Origin: Malania oleifera | Taxonomy: Eukaryota; Streptophyta; Magnoliopsida; Santalales; Ximeniaceae | Length of the DNA: 64,000 bases | Assembly: GCF_029873635.1 (NCBI RefSeq) | Contig: NC_080422.1 | Coordinates: 6,417,764 to 6,481,763 of the forward strand | Direction of reading: 5' to 3' | In this document: one piece after another, positions 52,301 through 63,943 of the stretch | How the letters are laid out: every line of letters begins with the position of its first letter | Position numbering within the stretch: the stretch's first letter is position 1 | Program-made: the position numbers and the translations under genes | The notes under the pieces: generated by a model | Told to the model about the DNA's origin: nothing | What the model saw: only the letters and a program-made list of their open reading frames with translations | Database searches by the model: none

Positions 52301-52803
52301 ACAGAATTAGTGCAGCTTAGAGTCGGCACAAAAGTTACGCAGATACCCGCCATCAGGAGTTGAAATTTGATGTGAGAGATTAGGTATTTTTAAGAGTAGC
52401 ACCACTACGGGGAGCGATGAGGTTTGGGAGGAAGGGTAAGCTGAGCCCTAGGTTTATTGGCCCATTTGAGATACTTGAGAGAGTGGGTCCAGTCACTTAT
52501 AGGCTAGTTTTACCACCAGCTCTATCCAAGATTCATGACGTATTCCATGTTTCCATATTGAGGAAATACGTCTCAGATCCCTCCCACGTGATCAGCTATG
52601 AGGAGATAGAGCTTAGAGATACTTTAGCATATGAGGAAACACAAGTTTAGATTCTATATAGAAAATAATAGGAGTTGCGCACCAAGTAAATTCCACTAGT
52701 AAAAGTCCTATGGAGGAATCATACAGTGAAGAAGGCCTCATGGGAGCTAGAGGAGGAGATACAACAGAAACACCCATATTTGTTTAGTAGGGACCAGCAT
52801 TAA
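49329..52803 (+). pseudogene. Gypsy B pol remnant: protease, RT, RNase H, integrase, chromodomain
   Basis: Protease LFDSSATHSFVS (about 49458-49493; the Gly after the catalytic Asp-Ser is changed to Ser) and GMEWLAANYASIDFHKK (about 49681-49731). Reverse transcriptase: [20 protein letters not shown] (about 50151-50210), [11 protein letters not shown] (about 50455-50487). RNase H with 'YSDAS' equivalent near 50900 and the open block 50929-51141. Integrase: MDFVIGLP (about 51751), VSDRDPRFTS (about 51936), QILEDML (about 52056). The chromodomain-like tail near 52690-52745 is degenerate. Stops are numerous and mostly TAG where Gln or Trp is conserved, for example 51139-51141. The frame ends near 52801-52803. 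Non-functional. Confidence 0.9.
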
Positions 52804-53103
52804 ACAGGAAAAGGAACAATAATAATTTAGGTAAAGTAAATATAGTTTGGTGTATTATATGCAGAGCAGGATAATGTATGTATAAGATGTATTTTAGATT
52901 ATAAAATAGGTAGTATTTTTGGTTTTAGGAAGATTTTTCTTTTATATGTATACTTGTAATCTCCCAAAACCATAATTGTGACCACGGTATTCCTCCGTCG
53001 TAAGTGAGGGTAATTAATAAAATAAGTAGCAAATTTTTCTCAGATGATGGTGTGTAGCACAAATAGCAAATTTCGAGGATGAAATTTTATAATGAAGGGA
53101 GAA
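52804..53103 (+). other. Gypsy B 3' untranslated region and polypurine tract
   Basis: Carries 'accacggtattcctccgtcg' and 'caaatttcgaggatgaaatt', then the polypurine tract 'atgaagggagaa' ending at 53103. Confidence 0.82.
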
Positions 53104-53445
53104 TGTAGAGTTTCGGAAATAATAGCAATTAAATAATAAAGAGAAAGAGGGATAAATGAGAGAAAAAGGAAATTCAAAAAGGGGCAAAGCATGGTTCGTC
53201 GATGAACGCCTTGGTTTCGTTGATGAACACCCTTGTATGATTCGTGGACAAACCTTAGGGTCTCGTCGACGAAGAGATACTAAAAGAGGGAAATTTCAGA
53301 TATTGGTTCGTCGACAAACTCATAACCTTCATCGATGAACTCCTTTCTTCAGTTTTTCGAAAAGTCCACGTGTCTCGTTGATAAAGCCATGTGGCCAATC
53401 ATCTATAAATACGCGAAAATCATATTTTTGGCGAAAATTCAGCTG

Positions 53446-53513
<68 letters not shown>

Positions 53514-55430
53514 GATTTTCGGATCCTCTACCTTCTCTCTAAGATTTCGACTCCGTTTTTCTCCTATTCGACGATCAGAGGTTACCCTGATGATCCTGGG
53601 GAAATTCTCTACATATAGCCAGAGCAGAATTTTGATTTGAGAAGTTTGAGCACCATCTCAAAATTAGGGTAAGTACGTTATTTTAGGATTTATATGGTTA
53701 GTAGGCTTTCCTGAACCCAGATCTTGTGTTAGATGAAAATATACTGAAGTTTGAGTTTATTAAAATAGGGTATTATGATTTCAGGGTTTAGGTTTCCAAA
53801 CACCACAAGTATGGGTTGAGGATCCTAGCGGGTGTATTCTCAGGAACTCAGGTAACGCTGATAAATAACTAGCAGTTTAGAATTTCATGGATAAAGATAT
53901 ATGTGAGCCTAGGGAAAAAGGCAAGTATAGTTATTATTCTGAGATTGAGTTGATTGAATTAGGAAATGTACATCATTTCAGGGTTTTGGAGTGTGGTATG
54001 CTGCGGGCGTAAGAACAAATTAAAGTGGGAGTCAGGCTTCCCAGTTAGTTGGGTAAGGGAAATATGCTATACCAATCAAAATTTCTTACCAATAAAGTGT
54101 AGTATATGTTTATAGGTTTTCAGAGAAAGAAATTATACAGTATTACAGATTATAGTTAAATAATTTTATTTAGTGGTGTGACATGAGAAATATTAGTATA
54201 GTACAGAATTCTATTCAGATTTTATAGAACTACGATTTACATAGTTTATTCAGATATTACAGTTTATTCAGATATATAATTTTATTCAGATATTACAGTT
54301 TATTTAGATATATAGTTTTATTCAAATATTACAGTTTATTCAAATATACAGTTTTATTCAAGTATTACAGTTTACTCACAAATACAGTTTTATTCAAATA
54401 TACAGTTTTCACAGAACCATGATATACAGATATTACAAAATCATAACATACAGTTATTATAATTTATATAAATCAGTTTATTATAGCGTTATGGTTTGTA
54501 TAGATTTACAAAATCATGGTTATTACAGTTGTACAGAATCATGGTAAATAAATAAGATATGTAACAGTATTATATAGTGTCAGACCCTGATGGAACAGAT
54601 CAGATTATAGAGCACGGTACCGTAACTATTACAGTATAGAGTGCAATCACATATCTTTGATAGTGTGTGGATTATATGTGTAGTCGATCATGCCTTGGGA
54701 GAGATTGTAGGCTCCCCAGTAGTCCGAGTTGAGGCTGCTGATCTGATGATAGAGGTTTCAGTTGACTTATCCTAGTAGGCCAATCAGTGTTAAGTCTTGC
54801 TTACGAGATGCACAACCCTGTCATGAGGGGTCAAATCATAACATACAGTCATCCAGAGAAGTTTTCACAGTTATGTATATATATAGATTTACAAAAAAAA
54901 TTGCAGAAATATTTATAATTACTAAACGTATGATTAAATATAAAGTTCAGAAATAGTTGTATTTTGAGCCATATAGGTGTGAGTTATATTGTGTATTATT
55001 TTACATGTTATCTCAGTTTCAGTTGTTTAACAGTATATTATTCATGTAAACTCAGCTGTTAGGATATTTCGTCTTATTGAGAGTTGTCTCATCCCAGTAA
55101 TTTAAATATTTTAGTTAATCTAGCTAGATGAGAAGATTAGGCTCGAAGACAGAAAGGACATTTGTACTGCCCAGTCAGAAGGGTAAGTAAATGCAAGGAG
55201 ATGTATTATTGTGTGTAGATACTAGATGATCTAGTGGTGAATACTGGAGTGATGTATATATATGTTTTAGGAAGATACTACATTCTAGTATTGTAATTAT
55301 GGTTATATGATTTTATGTTTTCTGCTGCATAAGTGTATTATCTTATGAACAGGGTTTCCTTGGTGGCCATTTTGGGACCGAGATGCTATAATAGGTATTA
55401 CAGGGGTATCTGAATTTTTGGGACGCCACT
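53104..55430 (+). repeat. 3' LTR of gypsy B
   Basis: 2327 bp, TGTAGAGTTTCGG...GGACGCCACT. Very similar to 45712-47982. Differences include a (CT)32 tract at 53449-53512 where the 5' LTR has a short one, a TATA box at 53404-53411, and a missing segment near the 3' end (the 'agtaatatagtttacagcta' phrase of the 5' LTR is absent). Confidence 0.92.
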
Positions 55431-56335
55431 CATATACTGTAAAAACCATCCTTAGGTCTGTTAATCGTAAGTCATGTTTATGCCCATGACTGGGTTGTGC
55501 GGTCCGAAAACTGGACTTAACTGGTTGGCCGGTCAAACTAAATCAATATACATCATTATTAAGTGAGATTTTCCTTATTAAGCATTGGTCTGACCCTGGT
55601 GTTGACTCACTCAAAAAATGAGCAGCTCGAAAGCTATGCCAAGTATAGGAGTTACGTCGTGTAATATTAAGCCCAAGTGTTAGAACGTCTCCTCAGGGAA
55701 TGCGTTTTAATTTCAAATTTAACGTTCTTTCAATCAAAATTAAATTACACTGAACTTGGTTCAGATTCGGGATTTCAAGGGTGGTTAATTCTACTTTTAA
55801 CAAATTAAATAACACGTAATTTAAAACTCTAAACTAACATGCACTAAATAAAAGAAACAAGAATAGAAACCCTACGTCTACTTAAGGAAACACTGAAACA
55901 TGCATTAATTAAAAATGGCAACTTGAGCATGGAATTAAAACACAATGATGGAAACTCAATCGGACACAAATGCATACAATAAAAATTGAACTTTTAACAC
56001 GAACTTGAACCTCAATCATAATTTAAACACAACCATAAACTTCAATGAAAAAGGAACATTCAAACGATAATGGAATACGGTAAAACACGAACTTTAACAA
56101 AACCGACCCTAACTAAACCGAACGATAAATAAATAAAAGAAACTAAATTAAATTCTTCAAATCTAATGGTAACATTAATTAAGAGAAACATAAACAAATA
56201 AAAATTAAACTTCACTAAAACAAATTAAAACTATTTAACACTCATTCAAACAAGTTTTTCAAAAACTCTATTAAATAACTAAATAAAAAGAAAAGAAATA
56301 TTCAGTTGCAATTTTGAAAATAAAATAAAGAAAAG

Positions 56336-56339
<4 letters not shown>

Positions 56340-56372
<33 letters not shown>

Positions 56373-56905
56373 TGGCTCGGATCTGCGTTGGTGCTGGCAG
56401 CATGTGGCTCGGCTGGTGGGCTGTGTTGCTGTGCTCGTTGGCGGCTCCTAGCATGGCTGGCCGGAGAAGTTGCAGAGGTTGGAGGGAGTTTGGAGTGGAG
56501 CAGAGCAGAGGAAGTCGGCTGGAGCTATTGCTCTGGTTGTTGGAACAGGGCTGCCTCTGTGGCTGTGTACTGGTGTGGTGGCTTGCCGATAGAACTGGTG
56601 GCTAAAGCTCGAACAGGGGGTTGCGGCTGGAACAGATGAGAGCTCAGGTGGTTGCCGGAGGCAGTTGCAGAGAGGGACAGGGGAAGAGAAGATACAGAGA
56701 GCTAAGAAAAGAGAAAAGCAGAAAGAAAGAAAGGCTAGGAAGAGAGAAGGGACAGAAGAAACAAAAGAGAAGGGGAAGAAGAAGAAGAAGAAGAAGAAAA
56801 GGGTGAGGGGAGAATGGGGAGCCCCAGGGGCTGCCTCCGCAGGGAGAGGAAGAGAAGGGGATTTAAGGGGGAGCGGGGTTGCCCTAGACCCGGATAGGTG
56901 AAATC
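56340..56905 (-). other. GC-rich block inside the minus-strand solo LTR
   Basis: A (GA)n tract (56342-56369), then unusually GC-rich, G-heavy sequence, then a GAA-rich stretch (about 56660-56800). On the minus strand it occupies the leader/R region of the LTR, with pyrimidine-rich character. Open frames on the plus strand are low-complexity and not supported as genes. Confidence 0.5.
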
Positions 56906-57573
56906 CGACCCAATTAAATCTGACCCAGCAACTTGACCCAACCCGGATTGTTATATTTTTTTTTCATTTTTTTTCATTCTCTATTTATCGCAAATCTGAC
57001 TCTTCTGGAGCTCATTTCACACAAAACTCAAAACATGAAAGTTGTAGATGATCCTTTCCTCTTTCTTTAAAAATTTGAATTGTCTCGATCGGAGTTCGGA
57101 TGGAAAAGTTATGCATGATATACAAACAGGTGTCGGTTTTGGTTCTTGGAAATTTTCCTGCAATAAAATATTACCAAAAATTCATAAATTGTACAATAAA
57201 ACTCAATAATGATGATTTTGGCACTTTGTTAAAATATTGAACAAATTTGGACATTTAATTAAAAATATAAACCGTAAAACCCAGGTTAAGATGCCCAATT
57301 ATGTAGTTTTGACGCGTAATCAGGTGTGCACTCAGGAGAAATCCACTATCATATAAAATTACTCTGTAAATAGTGTGTGAGCACTCTGATCCGTTTAAAC
57401 TTTAAGTTATAGTACCGAGCATTTGTAATTTTTTGTATCCTCTGAGCCATAAAGGGTTTTAAAACATCTTAATATATAATTTATGCAATTAAAATAATAT
57501 CATAAAGATCTCATTTTATTTTTTTTAATTATTATTATGCTTTAATCATATATACATTTTATGGGTCATTACA

Positions 57574-57620
57574 AGACCTTAGTAGGTTAGCCATGTGCAA
57601 GGCATGCATTAGGGTAGATC
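57574..57620. repeat. Minisatellite, right remnant
   Basis: 'gttagccatgtgcaaggcat' continues the array of 23250-23936. It is cut at 57621 by another solo LTR. Confidence 0.7.
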
Positions 57621-58720
57621 TGTAGTAACACGACTCAAAAAAATTTTTTAATTAATTATTATTAATATAATAATATTATATTATATTATATTATATATAT
57701 ATATAAAGTAAACTTCCTAAGGAAGTAATCTTCCTCAGGAACAACAGAGAGGCGTCCCTTTTTGTCTTCGCCATTTCTCTCTCTCTCTCTCTGTCTCACT
57801 CACTTTCTCTCTCCTCAATTTCTTCCCCAATTTTCAGCCGATTGAAGAATGGAAAATACCCTTGGGTTCCAAATTCGACCACCAACACTTTAATCGGAGT
57901 GGAGTTGTCGTAGGCACTTCTCCTGGGATAAGATAAGGGGATTAAATTATATCAGGAATTTTTATAACTTAGCCGATTAAATTATAATATAAGATTACAG
58001 AAATTATATACACGTTTTTCTGAATATTTTGACATATGGAAATTGGATTTTGGATTATTATTATTATTATTATTATTATGAATTGATTAAATTGGTGTTT
58101 GTGAGTTTAGGGATTTTATAATAATTGTTATTTTAAAGTTGAATCGATTGTATTAAAGTATTTGATTTTTGAATGATTATAATGGATTTTCTAAATAAAT
58201 TAAACGAATGAAATTAATGGTTTTGGATTATTAAAGTATGATTTATTATTCACAGACAGTTTAGTAAAGTATGGTTAAATACATAAATCATGTGATATGA
58301 GATTAATATTTTATTTAAATAAAATGGTTGTGATTGTTGTGGTGTGGGTGCTCATATATATTTGTGTGATTTAATGTCCTTCATGTATATCGCAAATGAG
58401 GAGGCAAATGAGGAGTTCGTTATATTGTATGGTTATCCTTGGTGGGTGTGAGTATGTGTTGGTGAATTGAATACATTATGATTTTGGATATGTTGTGTTA
58501 TTATGAGAAGTACATGTATGCAGATTCTATGGTTTGATTGATGTTAAATGTGTATGAGTACATATATGTGAATTAAAATGCATAAACAAATTACGGCGAG
58601 ATAAAACTCTCCGCTTGAGAACTTACTGAGTAAGGTGAGTGTCTTAATAAGTATCAGTTGTAACATCACCCAACTAAAAGGGTAAAGTAACAAATGGCAT
58701 CAAAGCAAAGGGGCGTTATA
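57621..58720 (+). mobile_element. Solo LTR, gypsy type, plus orientation
   Basis: An 1100-bp unit, TGTAGTAACACG...GGGGCGTTATA, flanked by the perfect duplication AGATC (57616-57620 and 58721-58725). A TA-rich TATA region (about 57690-57705) precedes a CT-rich leader (57776-57792). The distal 'gagtaaggtgagtgtctta' block (about 58629-58647) matches the gypsy A LTR near 11268. The terminal CA reads TA. No internal region. Confidence 0.82.
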
Positions 58721-58725
58721 AGATC

Positions 58726-59130
58726 AGTTAGGGAATGAACCATATAACCTCCCTAGGAATATGGAGAAATAACCCACAAACTGTAATAAGGGCAATTCAT
58801 TTTATGTAAGTAGATTTACATACGAGATGATTAAAGAGGATGAACCACTTGCCTAAAACGTAGGATGGCCACGTGAAATGTGCAATTATATTCCTCATGG
58901 GAAGTTAGCCACATAGCAATTACCTCTGTCTATAAGCACTTATAACCCAATGCGATAGAAAAGTCTCATATTTCTCTTGAATTCCATTTTTTGCTTTCAC
59001 ATTTTATCTATATATAGGACCAGATAAAATACCAATCAATGTTTGAAAATGTTTAGGATATAAAGGAAATATTTGTTTAACTAATCTATTCAACTTTATT
59101 ATAAAAATTAAGAAAATGTTAGAGGAATGA
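58726..59130. other. Intergenic DNA, no gene seen
   Basis: AT-rich and probably host DNA flanking the solo LTR and LINE remnant. No recognisable domain. Confidence 0.45.
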
Positions 59131-59144
59131 TCAGAGAAAAGTTC

Positions 59145-59400
59145 ATTGATACTATTATATAAAAATAAAGATAACATTCAAAACTGTAATAACTATTGTG
59201 GAATTAAGATTATGAGACATACGATAAAATTATGGAAAGGATAATTAAACATAGAATAAGACTAAAAATAAGGATTTCAGAAAATAGTTTGGTTTTATGC
59301 TTAGGAGATCAATAACATTAATAGAAACCCATTAGGTTGAAGAAAGAAATCAAAATCAAGATAAGGAATGAAACTATCTTCTATTACATATTGCATACTT
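59145..59400 (+). pseudogene. RTE-type LINE reverse transcriptase remnant
   Basis: The plus-strand reading gives YKNKDNIQNCNNYCGIKIM, then RHTIKLWK, and after a one-base frame change RIIKHRIRLKIRISENS with a following 'GFML.RSI'-like stretch. This order (NKGD.QNC.NYRGIKLM / KLWERV / ENQFGFM) is the finger region of plant RTE-type non-LTR reverse transcriptases. Only a short piece survives, with a frame change and stops. Endonuclease and the catalytic YADD region are not visible, and the ends of the insertion cannot be set. Confidence 0.7.
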
Positions 59401-60552
59401 AAGCATATACATAACATAAAGGTGAGACATTTGAGCTGCTATAGGCAAATATCAATTAGATGCTAGAGGACCATGAGGGAATATCTACAGTCGGAGGAAT
59501 AAAAGATCAAAACATAACAGTTGAGATTAAATGTGATGTCGCTTGAACAGTTACAGTAGCTGAACAGTCATACGACTAGATTAAATGCTGGAGGAAGATT
59601 TTGGGAGGGGGGAGGATACAAGCAAGGGAGATTAAATTTAAGTTTTAGGACATGAAAGGGATTTAACTTTACTTTAATTAACAAATGAAGGGCAGAATTG
59701 GTATATTCATTTTTGTCACTTCGGGGACTACGGATGTTTCCCCTGTGTGCTTTTAGAAGTACTATAATAATAATACATTTTTGTAAGTAAGAGTTGCATA
59801 AGATGAAAGTATTAGGAATACATCTATGCATCATACCATCAATATAAATGTGTCATATTATCTTTCCCTTGACGCACAAACACGTGACAGAATGATTGAT
59901 CGAGATGTATTTAAGATCTTGTTTAGTCGTCGAAAATAATTTTTTACATTTTTTGAGAATTTAGAGACTTTTCAAAATTTATATAAAAAATATTAAAACA
60001 ATAAAAATAAATTTTCTAAATTGCACATATTTTTAAATTTTAAAAATAAAGAGAATTTGCAAACTTATTTAAAAATAAAATAAAATAATTCTCTTAAAAA
60101 GCGTAAATAGTGGATAAATATTGTGTGTGTGTGTGTGTGTATATGATAAAGTATTTTTCCCGTGATTAAACTTTTTAAAGTGTGCCGACTGCAGATGTTA
60201 TATGTTATAATAAGAGGTACATGTGATCCCCGTGAGCAAAGAGTACAGGCTGTACAGCTAGCGGTCAACTATATAATTGGTCAACTCTCCCAGCCAACCC
60301 CATGAGTGTCTTCCGGAGCTTCGACCCGTTTGCTGCCCATTGCACGCTCTTACGGACGCTATGAGCATTGAGGCAAGGAAAGGGAGTGAAGCCAAAGAAA
60401 AAAGATAATATATATATATACTGGTAAAGAAAATAAAAAATGGAATAAAAATAATAAATTAAAAACGATTAGAATGTAAAGATGTATTGAATTGGTTTAT
60501 TTTCACTCATATAATTTAAAAAGTCTTGTTTTTGCAATCAAATCTTTAAAAT
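59401..60552. other. Intergenic DNA, no gene seen
   Basis: May include more diverged LINE sequence up to about 59560. A (GT)n tract lies at 60123-60140. The GC-richer patch 60250-60390 has no recognisable reading frame. Confidence 0.4.
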
Positions 60553-61223
60553 TAGAGATGGTAAAACAAGTCAAAATTTAATGGGTGACCCATTATTTAT
60601 CCGTTTAAACTATATTTTTGGGTTTGAGATGAGACGACTAGTATATAAAAGCGTCAATTGAATCCAATCCGTTTACTAAATGGGTTAGACTAATTTGGGT
60701 CGGGTATTCTTCGGGTCACCCATTTAAACTAAAAAAATAATACTTTATTTTTACTTTTGGGGTTTTAGATAAAATAATATCTTATAATTACAAGTCATAT
60801 AACTAAATTTATTGAAAATTTGAAAATAAAAAAATGATACATAACACAAATGATATGTTCTATTCATAGCGATACTATTTTTAAAATTTTAAATCATTTT
60901 AAAAAAAATAAATAAATAAAGAGATGTATTGCGTTTTAAACTTTAAGTTTTTTTATTAAGATAATGATAAATAAAATAAAGTGTTATTTTTTTAAAAAAA
61001 ATTAAGTTAATTTTGGTGAAACCTTAAAGAAAAAACTTTATAAAAATAAAAAAAAAATTTAATAGGTGTTAACGGGTACCTGTTCATTAAATAGGCAAGT
61101 TTGAATTTATAGGTTATTTACCCGTTAATAAACGGGGCACTTAACCCAAATCCAAACTCATTTAACCCTCATCTGTTTACGACTCATTCGAACCCGGCTC
61201 ATCAATCTATTTTGTTACCCCAA
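60553..61223. mobile_element. hAT MITE-like element (AACGGGT family), copy 2
   Basis: The termini TAGAGATGGTAAAAC and TTTTGTTACCCCAA are imperfect inverted repeats of the hAT type. They are flanked by a near-perfect 8-bp duplication TTTA(A/G)AAT (60545-60552 and 61224-61231). The interior has inverted words such as 'gggtgacccattatttatcc', 'gttaacgggtacctgttcat' and 'acccgttaataaacggggca', shared with 21777-22265. There is no transposase. 671 bp. Confidence 0.72.
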
Positions 61224-61741
61224 TTTAGAATGACTAGGTCTTTTTAAGCTCGAAAATGTATAATTTTTTTCCTTTTTATATATTTTTCTCTTATTTCTTT
61301 CTCACCAAACAAACAACAGAGAAGGTTACCATATCACTCGACCAATTCATTTATTTTTTTCCCTTTTTGGTCCAACATTGAATGCCCCATGGCCATGACC
61401 CAATGAGTCGGAATTTCTTATCGCTAATTTCCTTTGTCCTTTTTCCCCCTTTCTAAAATGTTCCATGGGACACCCTTCCACTCATTTTCCTAATTATTGA
61501 TATGTTAATTTGTACGTCAATTCGGTACATCAATCTTAGCTTTGCATATATTTGAAGTTTATAAATTTAGAATTTCCGATATAAATATATTACATAATAA
61601 ATGAGTATTGATGGGTCTATATCGATATTCATAAATGATGAAAGCTAATTTATATCTATGCTACGTGTCCAAAAAGTATGGAGTTGAATGACTTAAACAC
61701 ATGATAGAGTAACAATACCTAAGCTAATAATTATATGTTCA
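61224..61741. other. Intergenic DNA, no gene seen
   Basis: AT-rich, no repeat or coding feature recognised apart from the hAT and SINE duplications at its edges. Confidence 0.45.
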
Positions 61742-61909
61742 CGATGATTTTGGTAAGGGCAAACTTGTGACGTTGGTGACCTCGCAGTCACGGGTTCGAT
61801 TCTTCACTTATGGTTTGCATGGTAAATTACCAAGAGGTCCAAAGAGCTCATCGGTGGTTGGAGTTTCCACATAATAATAATAATCATAATAATAATAATA
61901 ATAATAATA
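61742..61909 (+). mobile_element. tRNA-derived SINE
   Basis: The head carries an A-box-like 'tggtaagggc' (about 61751-61760) and a canonical RNA polymerase III B box GGTTCGATTC (61793-61802). The tail is (ATA)n from about 61870. A perfect 9-bp target duplication ATATGTTCA flanks it (61733-61741 and 61910-61918), as expected for LINE-driven insertion. 168 bp. The family name is not assigned. Confidence 0.82.
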
Positions 61910-61918
61910 ATATGTTCA

Positions 61919-63358
61919 GTATATGGATTGAAAGGAATTAGACAATGTGTAATTGAATTTACAACCCTTATCATTAATTTTTTTTTTTTTTTTTTTACGT
62001 TCCATTTTGCAAATCAAACATATATAGCTTGTTAAATTTTTCTTTTCTTTTTCTAGTGACCGAGAATATTTCTCGATACTTCCGACTCGTTGAATTGTTT
62101 GTCACGCCAACTAATAGTTAAATATCTAGGCATTCAATATTTGAAACTATTACAAAGATTGACCTGGTAAGTCATCAATCGATATTGGTTTTACTAATTT
62201 GTATGCTTAATTGCTACTAATTAAAGTCTAGTGACCTAATTTTATGCATGTTCTTAGCATTTGACCTAGTTAACCAAAAAGGAAGTTAAAACTATGATGC
62301 GTAGCATAAAAGAGAAAGTATGATATTCTTGTCCATTTTTTCTAAGTACAAATTTAAAATTTTATTGTTAAAAAGAATGGGCCGTATTTAATAAGTAAAT
62401 TACAATCCATTTCCATTTTAGATATGCCAAATCTCATCCATCAAATAAATAAGAGGGTCTTCTAACCAAGTTGTAATGCACTGTAAGGAGATCGAAAGCC
62501 ACGAATTGATCGATTGAGAGAAATCTCATTTGTTTTTCTTCCCGTACATATTAGGCTTAAAAATTATTTTGAGCAAGACACTTAATTACGGGTTTTGCTC
62601 GGGTCCCTTATTCCTATATTTTCTTATACCTCAAGTTATGGTGATATACATCTTTTTATCTTCACTATAAAGTTATATTTAACTTTGTTCAATTCATATG
62701 TTTGAAATAAGACCATTCATTTATAGAACTTTTTTGATATTAACCTCTAAGGAACCCGACCTAACTAATGGGTCTTCAATATTCAAATAATTAAAATTTT
62801 AACCTTAAATTTAGAGACGAAAGATTGATCACATGCAAATTTGACCACTAAATACTGCACTAAATATAATTATGATCAATAAAGGCAATCGTAAGTCAAT
62901 CAGATCATCCATTAGAATTAATTAAGAAATAAAAAACTTAGTAGTTGATTAATAGAATTAAGCTCCCAATAATCAAATAAATTGAAAGAGCACTGGCTGA
63001 TCAAGAACAACAAACATTAAAGTTTTCAGCAAACAAAATGGCCTTAATGGGACAACCATAAAATTCACAACCAAAGTTTGACCAGATCGATCAGTTTTTA
63101 TAAATTAATTAAGAGCACTACTGTGGTTTACAAAATTAGAATGCAAAAACTCAGAAATAAACTGAGAAACAACTCCATTACTTGATCACTGTCAACATAT
63201 GCTTCACCATAAATTAATTACTCACTATATATATGTATTATGTATGAACATCGGAATTGCAATTAAGCAATTAATTGTACATAAAACATGATATGATCGA
63301 TCACATATGATATAATTATTTAATCATACTTGCTAATTATTTGGTACCAGATTAATTA
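61919..63358. other. 3' flank of the host gene, no other gene seen
   Basis: AT-rich, with a T-run near 61979-61997. On the minus strand AATAAT/AATTAA words just beyond the stop codon (63330-63358) could serve as polyadenylation signals, but none is distinctive. Confidence 0.45.
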
Positions 63359-63865
63359 TTAAGCACAGTAGATACCGACGGCACCGGCCGCCATGAACCG
63401 ATCCGACGCCGTTCTTCTAGCCAGAGAGTTCAACTCCGGCGAGAGGCCGCCGTAGTCCAAACCCGTTTCGGGAACTTCGGGAATCGTGGTGAGCGAACCC
63501 GACCCGTCGCAGAGAACGTAAAACCCATCTCGAGGTCGATGATGATGGTCTTGCACCCGGAGAAACGACGTCGTAGTGGGCTGAGGCTTTACGCGGAAAA
63601 CTGACCGGAGGAGCCGGTTGACCGACCGGGAAATTTTCCAGGGTTTTTTGGGCGCGGCGGCGGGGGGCGGAGGAGGGTGGTGGTGGGAGAGATGTGGCAT
63701 GGAGAGAGTGCGAGAAGAGATGGCGGAGTCGAGTTGGCGCTTGAATGATTTGAGCTCGAAGGAGTCGTAGAGTGAACTATCACAATCCCATACAGCAGTT
63801 GGATCCCCCTTATTCCCCTCTTCTTCTTCGTCATGATGATCACGCTGCAGATGGGTTTTCTCCAT
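63359..63865 (-). CDS. Plant-specific small protein of unknown function
   Basis: Intact single-exon frame of 168 residues, ATG at 63865-63863 in a favourable AAAGAAATGG-like context, stop TAA at 63361-63359. The N-terminus is acidic (EEEEG, residues 13-17), followed by VWDCDSSLYDSFELKSFK (25-42), a segment I associate from memory with a family of uncharacterised dicot proteins. Then come SRTLSMPHL (51-59), a His/Pro-rich linker (61-72), a basic stretch KKPWKISRSVNRLLRSVFR (73-91) and a conserved-looking C-terminus ending GAVGIYCA. No signal peptide or membrane segment is evident. The basic stretch could direct nuclear or membrane association, which is inference. Codon use is far more GC-rich than the surroundings, supporting a real gene. 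The promoter lies mostly beyond the window. Function unknown. Confidence 0.82.
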   Translation of the reverse strand: MEKTHLQRDHHDEEEEGNKGDPTAVWDCDSSLYDSFELKSFKRQLDSAISSRTLSMPHLSHHHPPPPPAAAPKKPWKISRSVNRLLRSVFRVKPQPTTTSFLRVQDHHHRPRDGFYVLCDGSGSLTTIPEVPETGLDYGGLSPELNSLARRTASDRFMAAGAVGIYCA

Positions 63866-63870
63866 TTCTT

Positions 63871-63871
<1 letters not shown>

Positions 63872-63943
<72 letters not shown>
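63872..63943 (-). repeat. (GA)n tract in the presumed 5' leader of the host gene
   Basis: About 34 GA units on the plus strand (CT on the coding strand), starting a few bases upstream of the start codon and continuing as purine-rich sequence to about 63975. CT-rich leaders and GAGA-type elements are common near plant start sites. A regulatory role is possible but not shown. Confidence 0.8.

Larger units (their letters stand above)
45712..55430 (+). mobile_element. Ty3/gypsy element B, full-length structure
   Basis: A 9719-bp element with LTRs at 45712-47982 and 53104-55430, a primer-binding site, gag, pol and a polypurine tract, flanked by the perfect duplication CATAT (45707-45711 and 55431-55435). 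The first base pair reads CG instead of TG and the last CT instead of CA, both single transitions or substitutions. It has the same chromodomain-type layout as element C. Reading frames are broken. Confidence 0.93.
45030..57573 (-). mobile_element. Solo LTR, gypsy type, minus orientation, split by gypsy B
   Basis: The plus strand reads TGTAAGGACCCGAACCCG at the left end and GGGTCATTACA at the right end, with the perfect duplication AGACC (45025-45029 and 57574-57578). Without gypsy B and its 5-bp repeat it is 2820 bp. Minus orientation is shown by the complement of 'cttactcaacgttgtctcac' (about 45317-45340) and by 'gggttgtgcggtccg' (55493-55507). No internal domains. It differs from the TCGTCGACGA families by lacking the palindrome cluster. 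Confidence 0.88.

Noticed and set aside
56369-56941. Several 60-80 residue frames in a GC-rich block
   Set aside because: Low complexity, overlapping in different frames, and located in the leader region of a minus-strand solo LTR; no domain recognised.
61786-61804. tRNA T-arm-like sequence
   Set aside because: No complete cloverleaf; the (ATA)n tail and 9-bp duplication identify a SINE.
63589-63843. Second minus-strand frame of 84 residues overlapping the host gene
   Set aside because: Frame shadow of the 168-residue gene; low complexity and no independent support.
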